From NCBI GenBank assembly GCA_905233255.1, contig CAJOCN010000027.1, forward strand, positions 1 through 64,000: a DNA stretch of 64,000 nucleotides, in the 5' to 3' direction. A model generated the notes under the pieces. That model searched no databases. It was not told where the DNA came from and saw nothing but the letters and a program-made list of their open reading frames with translations. The stretch is from Paludibacteraceae bacterium. GTDB lineage: Bacteria; Bacteroidota; Bacteroidia; Bacteroidales; Paludibacteraceae. A program made the position numbers and the translations under genes. This document shows positions 25,689 to 34,071 of this stretch, one piece after another (the first letter of the stretch is position 1; each line of letters begins with the position of its first letter).

Positions 25689-28334
25689 CAGCGCCTTGAT
25701 GGCCTCTTCGATAGAAGCGATTCGGCTCTCGGCATCGGCTTTCTTCTTGCGTTCCAGCTCGACGATCTCCGGCTTGGCGTTCGCTACGAAGCGCTCGTTG
25801 CCGAGTTTCGCCATGACGCCTTTGAGGAATCCTTGCTGGTGCGCGAGATCCGCCTCCAGTTTCTTGAGCTCCTCGTCCACATTGATGAACGCGTCCATCG
25901 GAATCGCATACTCCACCGTTCCTACGATGAACTTAGCACAGTTGGCGTTGGAATCATCCTGCGTAGCGATGGTGACATTCGCCAGTTTCTGCAGCAGGGC
26001 AGCGTATTCGTACGTGTCTGCGCCCTCGAAATAGAGGGACAGTACCTCTTTCTGTGGGATATTCTTCGACGCACGGACATTTCGTACTCCGGAGACAATC
26101 TCTTTCAGCGTTTCAATGGCTGCAAGTATGCAGTCGTTGCCGTCTTTTTGCTGTGTTTTTGCCGTGTTTTTGCCGTGTTTAGAAGCAATCATAATGCTTT
26201 CGCCTTGCTTTCTCTCATAGAGGTTTTGCCATAGTTCCTCGGTGATGAACGGCATGAAGGGGTGGAGTAGTACGAGCAAGCGGTCGAAGAATGCGAGGGT
26301 GGCTTCGTACGTTGCGCGGTCGATCGGCTGTTGGTATGCGGGTTTGATCATCTCCAGATACCAACCGCTGAACTCGTCTGTATAGAGCTTGTAGATCGCC
26401 ATAAGCGCCTCGGAGAGACGGTATTTGGAGAAGAGATCCGCCACTTCGGCTTCGGTCTCGCCCAGTTTGGCTTCGAACCATTCGATCGCATCTTTTGCTG
26501 TTTTGGGCTGCTCGATGTCTGCTACTTCAAACCCTTTGACGAGACGGAAGCAGTTCCAAATCTTGTTGCAGAAGTTACGTCCCTGATCGTAGAGGATGTC
26601 GTTTCCTGCGGGCGCAGAGAGCAGAATACCCATACGCACGCCGTCGGCGCCGAAGCGCTCAATCAGATCCAGCGGATCGGGACTGTTACCCAGACTCTTA
26701 CTCATCTTGCGACCGAGTTTGTCACGCACGATGCCGGTGAAATACACATGCTTGAACGGCATTTTGCCTACGTACTCATAGCCCGCCATGATCATACGCG
26801 CTACCCAGAAGAAGATGATGTCCGGGCCCGTTACGAGGTCGGCGGTGGGGTAGTAATAGTTGATCTCTTTGTTGCCCGGATTCTCGATGCCGTCGAAGAG
26901 GCTGATCGGCCAGAGCCAACTACTGAACCAGGTATCCAGCGCACCTTCGTCCTGTACGTAGTTGCCTTCGGGCTTCGTCTCGCTCACGATAATCTTGTCG
27001 TCCGGGTAGTTCTCCAGACCCGTCTGTGCCAGCAGGTCGGCGTCGTAGTACGCCGGAATGCGGTGACCCCACCAGAGCTGACGGCTGATACACCAGTCTT
27101 TGATGTTCTCCAGCCAGTTACGGTAGGTGTTCTTGTATTTGGCGGGATAGAAGACGATGTCGTCGTTCATTACCGGCGGCAGGGCGATGTCTGCGAAGTG
27201 CTGCATCTTGACGAACCATTGGAGGCTCAACCGCGGCTCGATGGGCACGTTCGTGCGCTCCGAGTAGCCTACTTTGTTGTCGTAGTCCTCTATTTTCTCC
27301 ACGAGACCGAGTGCCTGCAGGTCTTCGACGATCTGCTTGCGGCAGTCGAAACGGTCCATGCCGTGGTACTTGCGTACGTTCGGCTGGAGTTCGGGCTCCA
27401 CGGTGTCCATGTTCAGATGGGCGTCAGGAGTGAAGATATCGATGGTCTTGAGGTTGTATTTCTGTCCGAGGGCGTAGTCGTTCACATCGTGCGCCGGTGT
27501 CACTTTGAGGCAACCGGTACCGAAACCGATCTCTACGTACCTATCCTCGATGATAGGGATGACGCGTCCCACGCCCGGCACAATCACGTGCTTGCCCTTG
27601 AGCCACTGGTTCTTCTCCTCCTTGGGGTTGATGCAGACGGCTATATCGCCGAAGATTGTCTCCGGACGGGTAGTAGCGACGATGGCGTACTTGCCCGGCT
27701 CCTCCGCTACTTCATAACGCAGGTAGTAGAACTTGTTATGCTCGTCGTGGTAGATCACCTCCTCGTCGCTCAGCGCCGTCTGACGCTCGGGATCCCAGTT
27801 GACCATACGCAGACCGCGGTAGATCAACCCTTTCTTATACAGGTCGCAGAACACATGAATGACCGCCTTGCTGCGGGTCTCGTCCATCGTGAACGACGTG
27901 CGGTCCCAGTCACAGGAACAGCCTAACTTGCGCAGCTGCTTGAGGATGATGCCTCCGTGCTCTTCCGTCCAGTCCCACGCATATTTGAGGAACTCCTCAC
28001 GGGTGAGGTCACTCTTGTTGATGCCCTGCTCCTTGAGGCGTTTGATGACCTTTGCCTCCGTCGCAATCGACGCATGGTCGGTACCGGGTACCCAGCAGGC
28101 GTTCTTGCCCTCTAACCGTGCACGGCGAACGAGGATATCCTGAATCGTCTCGTTCAGCACGTGACCCATGTGCAGCACACCCGTCACATTGGGTGGCGGA
28201 ATAACGATGGTGTACGGCTCTTTCTGCTCACCTCGGTCGTTGACCGCCTCCGGCTCGCTGTGAAACAACTTGTGGTCCAACCAATATTGGTACCAACGCG
28301 CTTCAATGTCTGTAGGATTATACTTTGACTCCAT
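25680..28334 (-). CDS. valS: Valyl-tRNA synthetase
   Basis: An 884-residue class I synthetase that charges tRNA-Val and edits misactivated threonine. The HIGH signature is HMGH at residues 55-58 ([15 protein letters not shown]), and KMSKS is at residues 543-547. The editing domain lies between them (about 195-340), with [12 protein letters not shown] visible. The C-terminal coiled coil (about 815-884, [15 protein letters not shown]) ends the protein. Residues about 718-731 ([14 protein letters not shown]) are encoded by an 11-bp tandem repeat (26143-26180) inserted in the anticodon-binding region without breaking the frame. The divergent promoter at 28413-28444 drives it. Confidence 0.97.
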   Translation of the reverse strand: MESKYNPTDIEARWYQYWLDHKLFHSEPEAVNDRGEQKEPYTIVIPPPNVTGVLHMGHVLNETIQDILVRRARLEGKNACWVPGTDHASIATEAKVIKRLKEQGINKSDLTREEFLKYAWDWTEEHGGIILKQLRKLGCSCDWDRTSFTMDETRSKAVIHVFCDLYKKGLIYRGLRMVNWDPERQTALSDEEVIYHDEHNKFYYLRYEVAEEPGKYAIVATTRPETIFGDIAVCINPKEEKNQWLKGKHVIVPGVGRVIPIIEDRYVEIGFGTGCLKVTPAHDVNDYALGQKYNLKTIDIFTPDAHLNMDTVEPELQPNVRKYHGMDRFDCRKQIVEDLQALGLVEKIEDYDNKVGYSERTNVPIEPRLSLQWFVKMQHFADIALPPVMNDDIVFYPAKYKNTYRNWLENIKDWCISRQLWWGHRIPAYYDADLLAQTGLENYPDDKIIVSETKPEGNYVQDEGALDTWFSSWLWPISLFDGIENPGNKEINYYYPTADLVTGPDIIFFWVARMIMAGYEYVGKMPFKHVYFTGIVRDKLGRKMSKSLGNSPDPLDLIERFGADGVRMGILLSAPAGNDILYDQGRNFCNKIWNCFRLVKGFEVADIEQPKTAKDAIEWFEAKLGETEAEVADLFSKYRLSEALMAIYKLYTDEFSGWYLEMIKPAYQQPIDRATYEATLAFFDRLLVLLHPFMPFITEELWQNLYERKQGESIMIASKHGKNTAKTQQKDGNDCILAAIETLKEIVSGVRNVRASKNIPQKEVLSLYFEGADTYEYAALLQKLANVTIATQDDSNANCAKFIVGTVEYAIPMDAFINVDEELKKLEADLAHQQGFLKGVMAKLGNERFVANAKPEIVELERKKKADAESRIASIEEAIKALRN
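26143..26180. repeat. 11-bp tandem repeat inside valS
   Basis: Three units plus a part (TGTTTTTGCCG and variants) in the 3' third of valS. An 11-bp unit changes the codon phase each time, giving the low-complexity Lys/Asn/Thr/Gln segment. Confidence 0.85.
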
Positions 28335-28412
28335 AAATTTATTTAGTCATTTTCGTATTTATATATTTTCTTATTTTCGGCGTTTTAATTCGCTTTGTAC
28401 ACAAAAAAGCGT

Positions 28413-28444
28413 GCAAAGGTACAAATAATTTTTGACATACGCAA
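28413..28444 (-). promoter_or_regulatory. valS promoter
   Basis: Minus-strand TACCTTTGC at 28421-28413 with TTGCGTATGTC at 28444-28434, 23 nt apart. It lies back to back with the promoter of the LRR gene; the two -33 elements are about 40 bp apart. Confidence 0.85.
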
Positions 28445-28483
28445 GTGCGCACGCATATTTTCGTATTTTTATTTGCGCATTTA

Positions 28484-28516
28484 TTTGTATATGTCGGAAA
28501 AAAGTTGTACCTTTGC
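28484..28516 (+). promoter_or_regulatory. Promoter of the LRR protein gene
   Basis: TTTGTATATGTC at 28484-28495 and TACCTTTGC at 28508-28516; TTG-to-TAC spacing 23 nt. The leader to the start codon is about 80 nt. Confidence 0.85.
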
Positions 28517-28604
28517 AGGCAGTTTTGAAAAAATAACACATAATGGTTTTCCTGAATATCGCGAAATATTAACTGAATGTTCACACTTTTAATTTACGCA
28601 CGAC

Positions 28605-30410
28605 ATGAAACATTATTTATTTTTTAGCCTACGGACACGATTACTGCTTCTTGCGCTGATAGTAAGCGCAACAACTCTATATGCCGAAACCGTCAAGTTG
28701 AACGGTCTGTATTATTCGTTGGGTACAACCACGGCACAAGTGGTCAAAGACCAGAGTTCGGACAAGTCCGTTTATAAAGACTACACGGCGGTTACTATCC
28801 CTGCGTCCGTGACATACAACGGCTATACGTATCCTGTAACGAGTATCGGGACAAGTGCGTTTGAGGCATTGACGAATCTGCAATCCGTTACTCTGCCGAC
28901 ATCTGTCAACACTATCGGAACGGACGCTTTCTACGGCTGCACGAAATTGGCGAACGTGAATCTGCATGAAGGAATTACAACCATCGGTCTGCGTGCGTTC
29001 TACAACTGCAAACTGACGGAGATCACTATTCCAAGTACAGTTACATCGATAGGCAACGCGGCTTTTCAAGAAAATCCGACGACCACGATTGTGTGGAAAC
29101 CGGCAGACTGCTCTATCGGTTCGGATGATAGCGCGCCGTTCTATAGCACCAATTCGCGAGTGACCTCGTTTACTTTTGCGGACGGCGTAGAGGTAGTGCC
29201 TGCGTATATATGCAAAAACATGAACAAGATAGATACGATTGTGCTTCCGGCTTCGGTCAGCCGGCTTGGACAGAATGCTTTCATGTATTGCACGAACCTC
29301 AAATCCATTAACTTGCCGGTAACGCAAAAGACACTGCCTGTCAGTTTCTTGGAGGGCTGTACGTCGTTGGAGTCCATTGAACTACCTGCGACTTTGACCA
29401 CCGTTAGCGCAGATGCTTTCTACGGCTGCACGAAATTGGCGAATGTGAATCTGCATGAAGGAATTACAACCATCGGTCTGCGTGCGTTCTACAACTGCAA
29501 ACTGACGGAGATCACTATTCCGAGCACGGTTACATCGATTGGTAATTCCGCTTTCAAGGGCAATCCGACGACCACGATTGTGTGGAAACCAAAGAGCTGT
29601 ACGATCGGCTCGGATGATAGCGCGCCGTTCTATAGCACCAATTCGCAGGTTACTTCTTTCACGTTCGGCGAAAGCGTGCAAGTAATTCCGGCGTATTTGT
29701 GTAAGTACATGAAAATAGAAAGTATTGCTATTCCGGCTACCGTGACCAGCATCGGACAAAGCGCTTTCATGTATTGCACGAACTTGAAGCATTTTGAGTT
29801 TCCGCAGGGTATCAAGACATTGGCAACCAGCGTATTGGAAGGCTGTACAGCATTGGAAGAAGTGATCATTCCGTCGTCGGTAACAACCATCAATCAGGAT
29901 GCATTCTATAACTGTTCTGCTTTGCAGGCGATTCGGAATTATGCTTTTACGCCGCAGACGATTACAGAGCGCGCAGTAAATAATGTCAACAAACATACCT
30001 GTATCCTGTACGTGCCGATGGATTACATCGACCTCTATCAAGCCAAAGCGGTCTGGTGCGATTTTGCGAATATAATAGGTGTGGCGACCGACCTGCAGTT
30101 TGAGGAACAGACGGTACAGGTAAGTTATCTCAAAGAGGACAGCACACTCCATTATATGGAGGCGCAGAAATGGCAAGTGCCGCACGCTCCGCGTATTGAG
30201 GGTTTCACGTTCCTCAAATGGCAAGTGCTGCCCGGCAATCTGGCGGAGGGAATTGTGCTGCAAGCCGTGTATGAGGCGAATACTCCGACGGAGGCTCCGG
30301 CTGTTTATACCAATCCCGCCAACCCCGCACAGAAACTCATCCGTAACGGTAATGTCTATATTCTGAACGGCGACAAGACCTTTACTGTTACAGGCCAAGA
30401 GGTAAAATAA
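28605..30410 (+). CDS. BspA-like leucine-rich-repeat surface protein
   Basis: A 601-residue exported protein with a signal peptide (LLLLALIVSATTLYA) and many 22-24-residue leucine-rich repeats of the BspA/TpLRR (LRR_5) type, seen as VTSIGxxAFxxCxxLxxIxIPxxV. These are common in Bacteroidales surface proteins that bind host or other bacterial factors. Residues about 107-269 and 270-432 are a tandem duplication, with almost identical DNA over the first 120 bp or so. The end (VYILNGDKTFTVTGQEVK) resembles a short C-terminal element seen on many Bacteroidales surface proteins and may be an export or anchoring signal; this is inference. It has its own promoter and no clear operon partner. Confidence 0.85.
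   Translation: MKHYLFFSLRTRLLLLALIVSATTLYAETVKLNGLYYSLGTTTAQVVKDQSSDKSVYKDYTAVTIPASVTYNGYTYPVTSIGTSAFEALTNLQSVTLPTSVNTIGTDAFYGCTKLANVNLHEGITTIGLRAFYNCKLTEITIPSTVTSIGNAAFQENPTTTIVWKPADCSIGSDDSAPFYSTNSRVTSFTFADGVEVVPAYICKNMNKIDTIVLPASVSRLGQNAFMYCTNLKSINLPVTQKTLPVSFLEGCTSLESIELPATLTTVSADAFYGCTKLANVNLHEGITTIGLRAFYNCKLTEITIPSTVTSIGNSAFKGNPTTTIVWKPKSCTIGSDDSAPFYSTNSQVTSFTFGESVQVIPAYLCKYMKIESIAIPATVTSIGQSAFMYCTNLKHFEFPQGIKTLATSVLEGCTALEEVIIPSSVTTINQDAFYNCSALQAIRNYAFTPQTITERAVNNVNKHTCILYVPMDYIDLYQAKAVWCDFANIIGVATDLQFEEQTVQVSYLKEDSTLHYMEAQKWQVPHAPRIEGFTFLKWQVLPGNLAEGIVLQAVYEANTPTEAPAVYTNPANPAQKLIRNGNVYILNGDKTFTVTGQEVK
28923..29900. repeat. 489-bp internal tandem duplication in the LRR gene
   Basis: The segment beginning at 28923 (encoding DAFYGCTKLANVNLHEG) recurs at 29412, an offset of 489 bp (163 codons). 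Near-identity extends over the first part and fades later. The end is approximate. Confidence 0.85.
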
Positions 30411-30518
30411 AGGTATAGTAATTTGCTCCGCCCATATAACCTGCATGAGCTATAGCAAAGAGATGTACTGTCCAACTGCAGTAAATTTTTACAAAAAAGT
30501 AAAAAAGTTACGCAGATA

Positions 30519-30551
30519 TTTGTATATGTCCATTTTTTGTTGTACCTTTGT
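30519..30551 (+). promoter_or_regulatory. Promoter of lipoprotein gene
   Basis: TTTGTATATGTC at 30519-30530 and TACCTTTGT at 30543-30551, spacing 23 nt. Because this lies inside the frame that opens at 30537, the later ATG 30579 is the true start. Confidence 0.85.
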
Positions 30552-30578
30552 GCCGTCAAACCAACACAAACTCATAAT

Positions 30579-31655
30579 ATGAAAAAATCACACTTACTCT
30601 TGTTTTTAGCGGCGCTTATTCTCGTCAGCTGCGAGAAAACACCTTCTGATGTTCAGAAGAGCCAGTTAGCGGGTATCTGGAAAGTTAGTTCTGTCACCAC
30701 TAACGGGAACTCCTCCGACTCGCCGTGGTACTACCAATATAAAGAGGATGGAACGTTCGAGGCGTTCGCTATACTAGATACCATTTATTTCTATCGAAAC
30801 GGAGTCTATGCCATCAACGGGAATGCGGTCACTATGTCCGTCGGTAAATACCTCTATTTTATGAATATCCAGAAAGTTCCTCGTTTGGTGTATATGGATA
30901 AAGACCGCGTGTGGAACAAAATGGATATCTTGTCGCTCTCTAAAGACGAAATGTCCACTCGTTTTGCCGGTGGAGATACAATAACTTTTACCCGTGTTTC
31001 TGCGCTCCCGGAGGGCTGGAACCCGGAGTTCTCGCAACCCGAGATAGAGGTTACCAGAGAGGCTCTCATCGGCGGTTGGGATTATGTCAATTATTTTACG
31101 GAGACGCAATATTGGTATTATTATCAGCCGCGGTTGGAAGGCATCACGCTTAACGAAAACGGTTCCCTGGCGAGTGCGTACTGGGGACAGAATCTGATTG
31201 AGCCTTATGTGCAATTGCAGGAGGGTGAGAATTCCTATTCGTACACACTACTGTGGAATCTGGATAGTATAGCGACACCTAAAAAATTGACTACATCATG
31301 CTCCGGCTATACTGCGAGCTGCAAAACGGCAGAAGGCACTTATGTGAATGAACGGGAAGTGGCTCTCACACCGCCCGCCACGCAGAACTTTGAGGTTTTC
31401 TATTTCACCTCGTCCTATCTGGTGCTTTATGACACGGATCAAAAGAACTGGCGAGTGCTTCATCGCACGGCAAATCCGATTTTTGCGCCGAGTGCTGCTC
31501 CCGATTCGTCCTGTCCGAATAATACAATAATTAATAATCACACGAACAATGAAACAGAATCAGTTACGCGGATGGGTAATAACTGTGCTGGTGCTATTAC
31601 TCGGCCTGTACACGATTTATTCCGCGGTGGGGAATCTGCTGCCGTTATGGAGTAA
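30579..31655 (+). CDS. Lipoprotein, function unknown
   Basis: A 358-residue protein with a lipoprotein signal (LFLAALILVSCEKT; lipid-modified Cys about residue 19). The mature part has two similar halves, each beginning with an LAGIWKVSS or LIGGWDYVN strand and containing DGTF/NGSL turns, the pattern of lipocalin-like META/DUF5004-type domains in Bacteroidota lipoproteins. The last 35 residues or so overlap the next gene by 107 bp in another frame and look like a run-on. The protein's natural end is probably near 31540, where stops exist in the other frames. A lost stop or small indel there is likely. The next gene is co-directional. Confidence 0.75.
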   Translation: MKKSHLLLFLAALILVSCEKTPSDVQKSQLAGIWKVSSVTTNGNSSDSPWYYQYKEDGTFEAFAILDTIYFYRNGVYAINGNAVTMSVGKYLYFMNIQKVPRLVYMDKDRVWNKMDILSLSKDEMSTRFAGGDTITFTRVSALPEGWNPEFSQPEIEVTREALIGGWDYVNYFTETQYWYYYQPRLEGITLNENGSLASAYWGQNLIEPYVQLQEGENSYSYTLLWNLDSIATPKKLTTSCSGYTASCKTAEGTYVNEREVALTPPATQNFEVFYFTSSYLVLYDTDQKNWRVLHRTANPIFAPSAAPDSSCPNNTIINNHTNNETESVTRMGNNCAGAITRPVHDLFRGGESAAVME

Positions 31656-32169
31656 GTCGAGTAATCTTGACCTCGAGCAAATGAGGCTCGTTTACCGCTA
31701 TGCGGGAGTGTTTGTCTATAGCAGCATACCGGTTTGTCTGATGGTGATCGGGCGGCTGCTGATGGGCAGTAATGACGGCGATGTGCGTTTAGCCAAGACC
31801 GCCGGTGCGCTGCTTATAGCGGACGGACTCCTCGGTTTGTTAAAGCAGGGGCTGGTGTTAGCGGAGTTGATCTCGGGGCAGTTGATTAATCGTCCCGGTG
31901 TGGCGGTTACGCAAAGTACTATCGGGGCGCTTCTGATATGCACGGCTATGATTCTAATAGCGCTGTATTACGGAGAGAAAAAAATGCTCGGTTGGGCAAT
32001 CGCAGGTACCGTCTTTAAAATCGTTTTTGTATCCGCTCTCTCTACCTTTCATTTGACGGGTAATACTTCCGCCGCTACGGTTTTCGGAATATGCTCTGTG
32101 GGAGTGTTGGTCTGCGAAGTGGTCTATTATGTGAAGTGGTGCAAGCTGCTGAAACGTCAAAATGCATAA
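31549..32169 (+). CDS. Integral membrane protein, function unknown
   Basis: A 206-residue protein with about six hydrophobic helices: about 10-32, 52-70, 80-105, 120-142, 147-165 and 172-195. It ends in a basic tail (KWCKLLKRQNA). I do not recognise a family. It starts within the 3' end of the lipoprotein frame, so it probably shares that transcript. The nucleotide preceding context (CACGAACAATGAAACAG) has no Shine-Dalgarno sequence. Confidence 0.75.
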   Translation: MKQNQLRGWVITVLVLLLGLYTIYSAVGNLLPLWSKSSNLDLEQMRLVYRYAGVFVYSSIPVCLMVIGRLLMGSNDGDVRLAKTAGALLIADGLLGLLKQGLVLAELISGQLINRPGVAVTQSTIGALLICTAMILIALYYGEKKMLGWAIAGTVFKIVFVSALSTFHLTGNTSAATVFGICSVGVLVCEVVYYVKWCKLLKRQNA

Positions 32170-32204
32170 AAAACTTAAATAAAATTAATTTTATTGCGCA
32201 AATA

Positions 32205-32237
32205 TTTGCGTATGTCAAAAAAAAGTAGTACCTTTGC
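32205..32237 (+). promoter_or_regulatory. Promoter of the rimP-nusA-infB operon
   Basis: TTGCGTATGTC at 32206-32216 and TACCTTTGC at 32229-32237, spacing 23 nt. The upstream element overlaps a perfect 14-bp palindrome CGCAAATATTTGCG (32197-32210), which could be an operator. Confidence 0.88.
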
Positions 32238-32251
32238 ACCGTGAATTGAAT

Positions 32252-32277
32252 GAGGGGACCCCGAAAGGAGTTCCCTC
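32252..32277 (+). promoter_or_regulatory. Leader hairpin before rimP
   Basis: GAGGGGAC (32252-32259) pairs with GTTCCCTC (32270-32277), 8 bp with one G-U pair and a 10-nt loop containing GAAAGG. It lies in the short leader of an operon for translation factors. Autoregulation is possible but unproven. Confidence 0.4.
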
Positions 32278-32291
32278 GTTGTATAAGATAT

Positions 32292-32750
32292 ATGGAAAAA
32301 AAACAATTACAAGAATGGATTGAGCAGTACCTGAATGGTACGGAGTATGAGTTGGTAACCCTTGAGATCTCTGCGGGAAACGACATTCTCGTGGAGGTGG
32401 ACAGACTTGCCGGAGTGGATGTGGATTTCTGCGCGGAGCTGAACCGGTTCCTCGTGGAGAAATTGGATGCCGTGGAGCCCGACTACTCCCTCGAGGTGGG
32501 CTCCGTCAGTCTGACCGACCCCTTCAAAACCAAGATGCAGTTCGAGAAGAACCTCGGGCATGATGTCGAAGTGTTGGTGGAGGGCAAGAAGTACCGCGGG
32601 CAGCTCGTCTCTGTGGATGAGGAGACGTTCTCCGTCGATTGCGAGGAGAAAGTAGCCGTGGAGGGCAAGAAACGCAAGGAGACGCAGATCGTGACCCACA
32701 CCTGGTGCTACGACGAACCCAAGTACGTGAAATATGATTTAAAATTCTAA
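32292..32750 (+). CDS. rimP: Ribosome maturation factor RimP
   Basis: A 152-residue factor for 30S subunit maturation. The N-terminal domain (about 1-75: LVTLEISAGNDILVEVDRLAGVDVDFCAELNRFLVEKLD) and the C-terminal SH3-like part (VEVLVEGKKYRGQLVSVDEETFSV) fit the family; the segment VGSVSLTDPF corresponds to the conserved SPGLDRPL region in diverged form. A frame opening at 32250 would add 14 residues encoded by the leader hairpin; ATG 32292 is preferred. It is the first gene of rimP-nusA-infB, the conserved bacterial order. Confidence 0.9.
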   Translation: MEKKQLQEWIEQYLNGTEYELVTLEISAGNDILVEVDRLAGVDVDFCAELNRFLVEKLDAVEPDYSLEVGSVSLTDPFKTKMQFEKNLGHDVEVLVEGKKYRGQLVSVDEETFSVDCEEKVAVEGKKRKETQIVTHTWCYDEPKYVKYDLKF

Positions 32751-32756
32751 ATAAAA

Positions 32757-34019
32757 ATGGCAACAGCAAAAAACCAAGAGTCAATCAATTTGATTGACAT
32801 TTTCTCGGAGTTTAAAGACTTCAAACGCATTGACAAGCAGACCCTCATCACCGTACTGGAGGAGTCGTTCAAGAGCGTGATTGCAAAAATGTACGGTCCG
32901 TCGGCGGACTACACCGTGATCGTGAACCCGGACAAGGGGGATCTGGAGATCTACCGTAACCGTCTGGTGATGGAGGATGGCGATGTAGCCAACCCCGATA
33001 CCCAGATCTCGCTGAGCGATGCTCTCGAGCTCGATGACGAAGCCGAGGTGGGCGAGGAGGTAACCGACCGCGTTGAGTTGGCTTCCTTCGGCCGTCGTAT
33101 GATCCTGACACTCCGTCAGACCCTCGCATCCAAGATTCTGGAGTTGCAGAAAGAGGTGCTCTACCAGAAGTACAAAGAGATGATCGGTCAGATCGTTTCC
33201 GGCGAACTCTATCAGGTATGGAAGAAAGAGATGCTGCTCCTCGACGAGGAGGGCAACGAGCTCTATCTGCCCAAGCAGAACCAGATCCCGACCGACTACT
33301 ACCGCAAGGGTGACATCGTTCGCGCCGTAGTGGTACAGGTGGACAATAAGAACCAGAACCCGAAGATCATCCTCTCCCGTACTGCGCCGCTGTTCCTGCA
33401 ACGTATGTTTGAGCAGGAGATCCCGGAGGTCAAAGAGGGCCTGATAGCCATCAAGAACATCGCCCGTATCCCGGGTGAGCGCGCTAAAGTGGCTGTGGAG
33501 ACTTTTGATGACCGCATTGACCCGGTAGGCGCTTGTGTGGGCGTAAAGGGTGCGCGTATTCATGGTATCGTGCGCGAACTGCGTAACGAGAACATCGACG
33601 TGATCAATTACACCTCGAACGTGAATCTTTATATCCAGCGTGCGCTTGCTCCCGCGAAGATCAGCTCCATGGAGATCGACGAGGAGAACAAGAAGGCAAA
33701 GGTTTATCTCCTGCCGGAGGAAGTGAGTCTGGCTATCGGTAAGGGCGGCTATAACGTGAAGCTCGCCTCTATGCTCACGGGCTACGAGATTGACGTGTAC
33801 CGCGAGATCAACGAGGAGGACCTCGATGATATCTATCTCGACGAGTTCAACGACGAGATCGATCAGTGGGTTATCGATGCCTTCAAGGCTATCGGTTTGG
33901 ACACCGCCAAAGAGGTGCTCGGCACGAGCAAGGAGGATCTGCTCCGTCGTACCGACCTTGAGGAGGAGACCATCGACGAGGTTCTCCGCATCCTCAATGC
34001 CGAGTTCGCAAACGATTAA
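32757..34019 (+). CDS. nusA: Transcription termination/antitermination factor NusA
   Basis: A 420-residue RNA-polymerase-binding factor for pausing, termination and rRNA antitermination. The NusA N-terminal domain (about 1-150, including RMILTLRQTLASKI) is followed by an S1 domain (about 155-225, GDIVRAVVVQV, ILSRTAPLFLQRMFEQEIPEV) and KH domains. KH motifs are seen as GACVGVKGARIHGIVREL and LAIGKGGYNVKLAS. A short acidic helical C-terminal segment (about 370-420) ends the protein, without the longer repeats of E. coli NusA. It starts 6 bp after rimP. Confidence 0.96.
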   Translation: MATAKNQESINLIDIFSEFKDFKRIDKQTLITVLEESFKSVIAKMYGPSADYTVIVNPDKGDLEIYRNRLVMEDGDVANPDTQISLSDALELDDEAEVGEEVTDRVELASFGRRMILTLRQTLASKILELQKEVLYQKYKEMIGQIVSGELYQVWKKEMLLLDEEGNELYLPKQNQIPTDYYRKGDIVRAVVVQVDNKNQNPKIILSRTAPLFLQRMFEQEIPEVKEGLIAIKNIARIPGERAKVAVETFDDRIDPVGACVGVKGARIHGIVRELRNENIDVINYTSNVNLYIQRALAPAKISSMEIDEENKKAKVYLLPEEVSLAIGKGGYNVKLASMLTGYEIDVYREINEEDLDDIYLDEFNDEIDQWVIDAFKAIGLDTAKEVLGTSKEDLLRRTDLEEETIDEVLRILNAEFAND

Positions 34020-34071
34020 TTAACCATTTTCCCTCCGAAGGCAAGGAGAATAAACACCTGCCAAAGAGATT

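Noticed and set aside
26331..27926. 531-codon open frame on the plus strand opposite valS
   Set aside because: It lies wholly within valS on the other strand, has no start context and reads as low-specificity Val/His/Arg/Asp sequence typical of antisense to a GC-rich conserved gene.
28339..28592. Small frames on both strands between valS and the LRR gene
   Set aside because: They cover the two back-to-back promoters and have no gene-like features.
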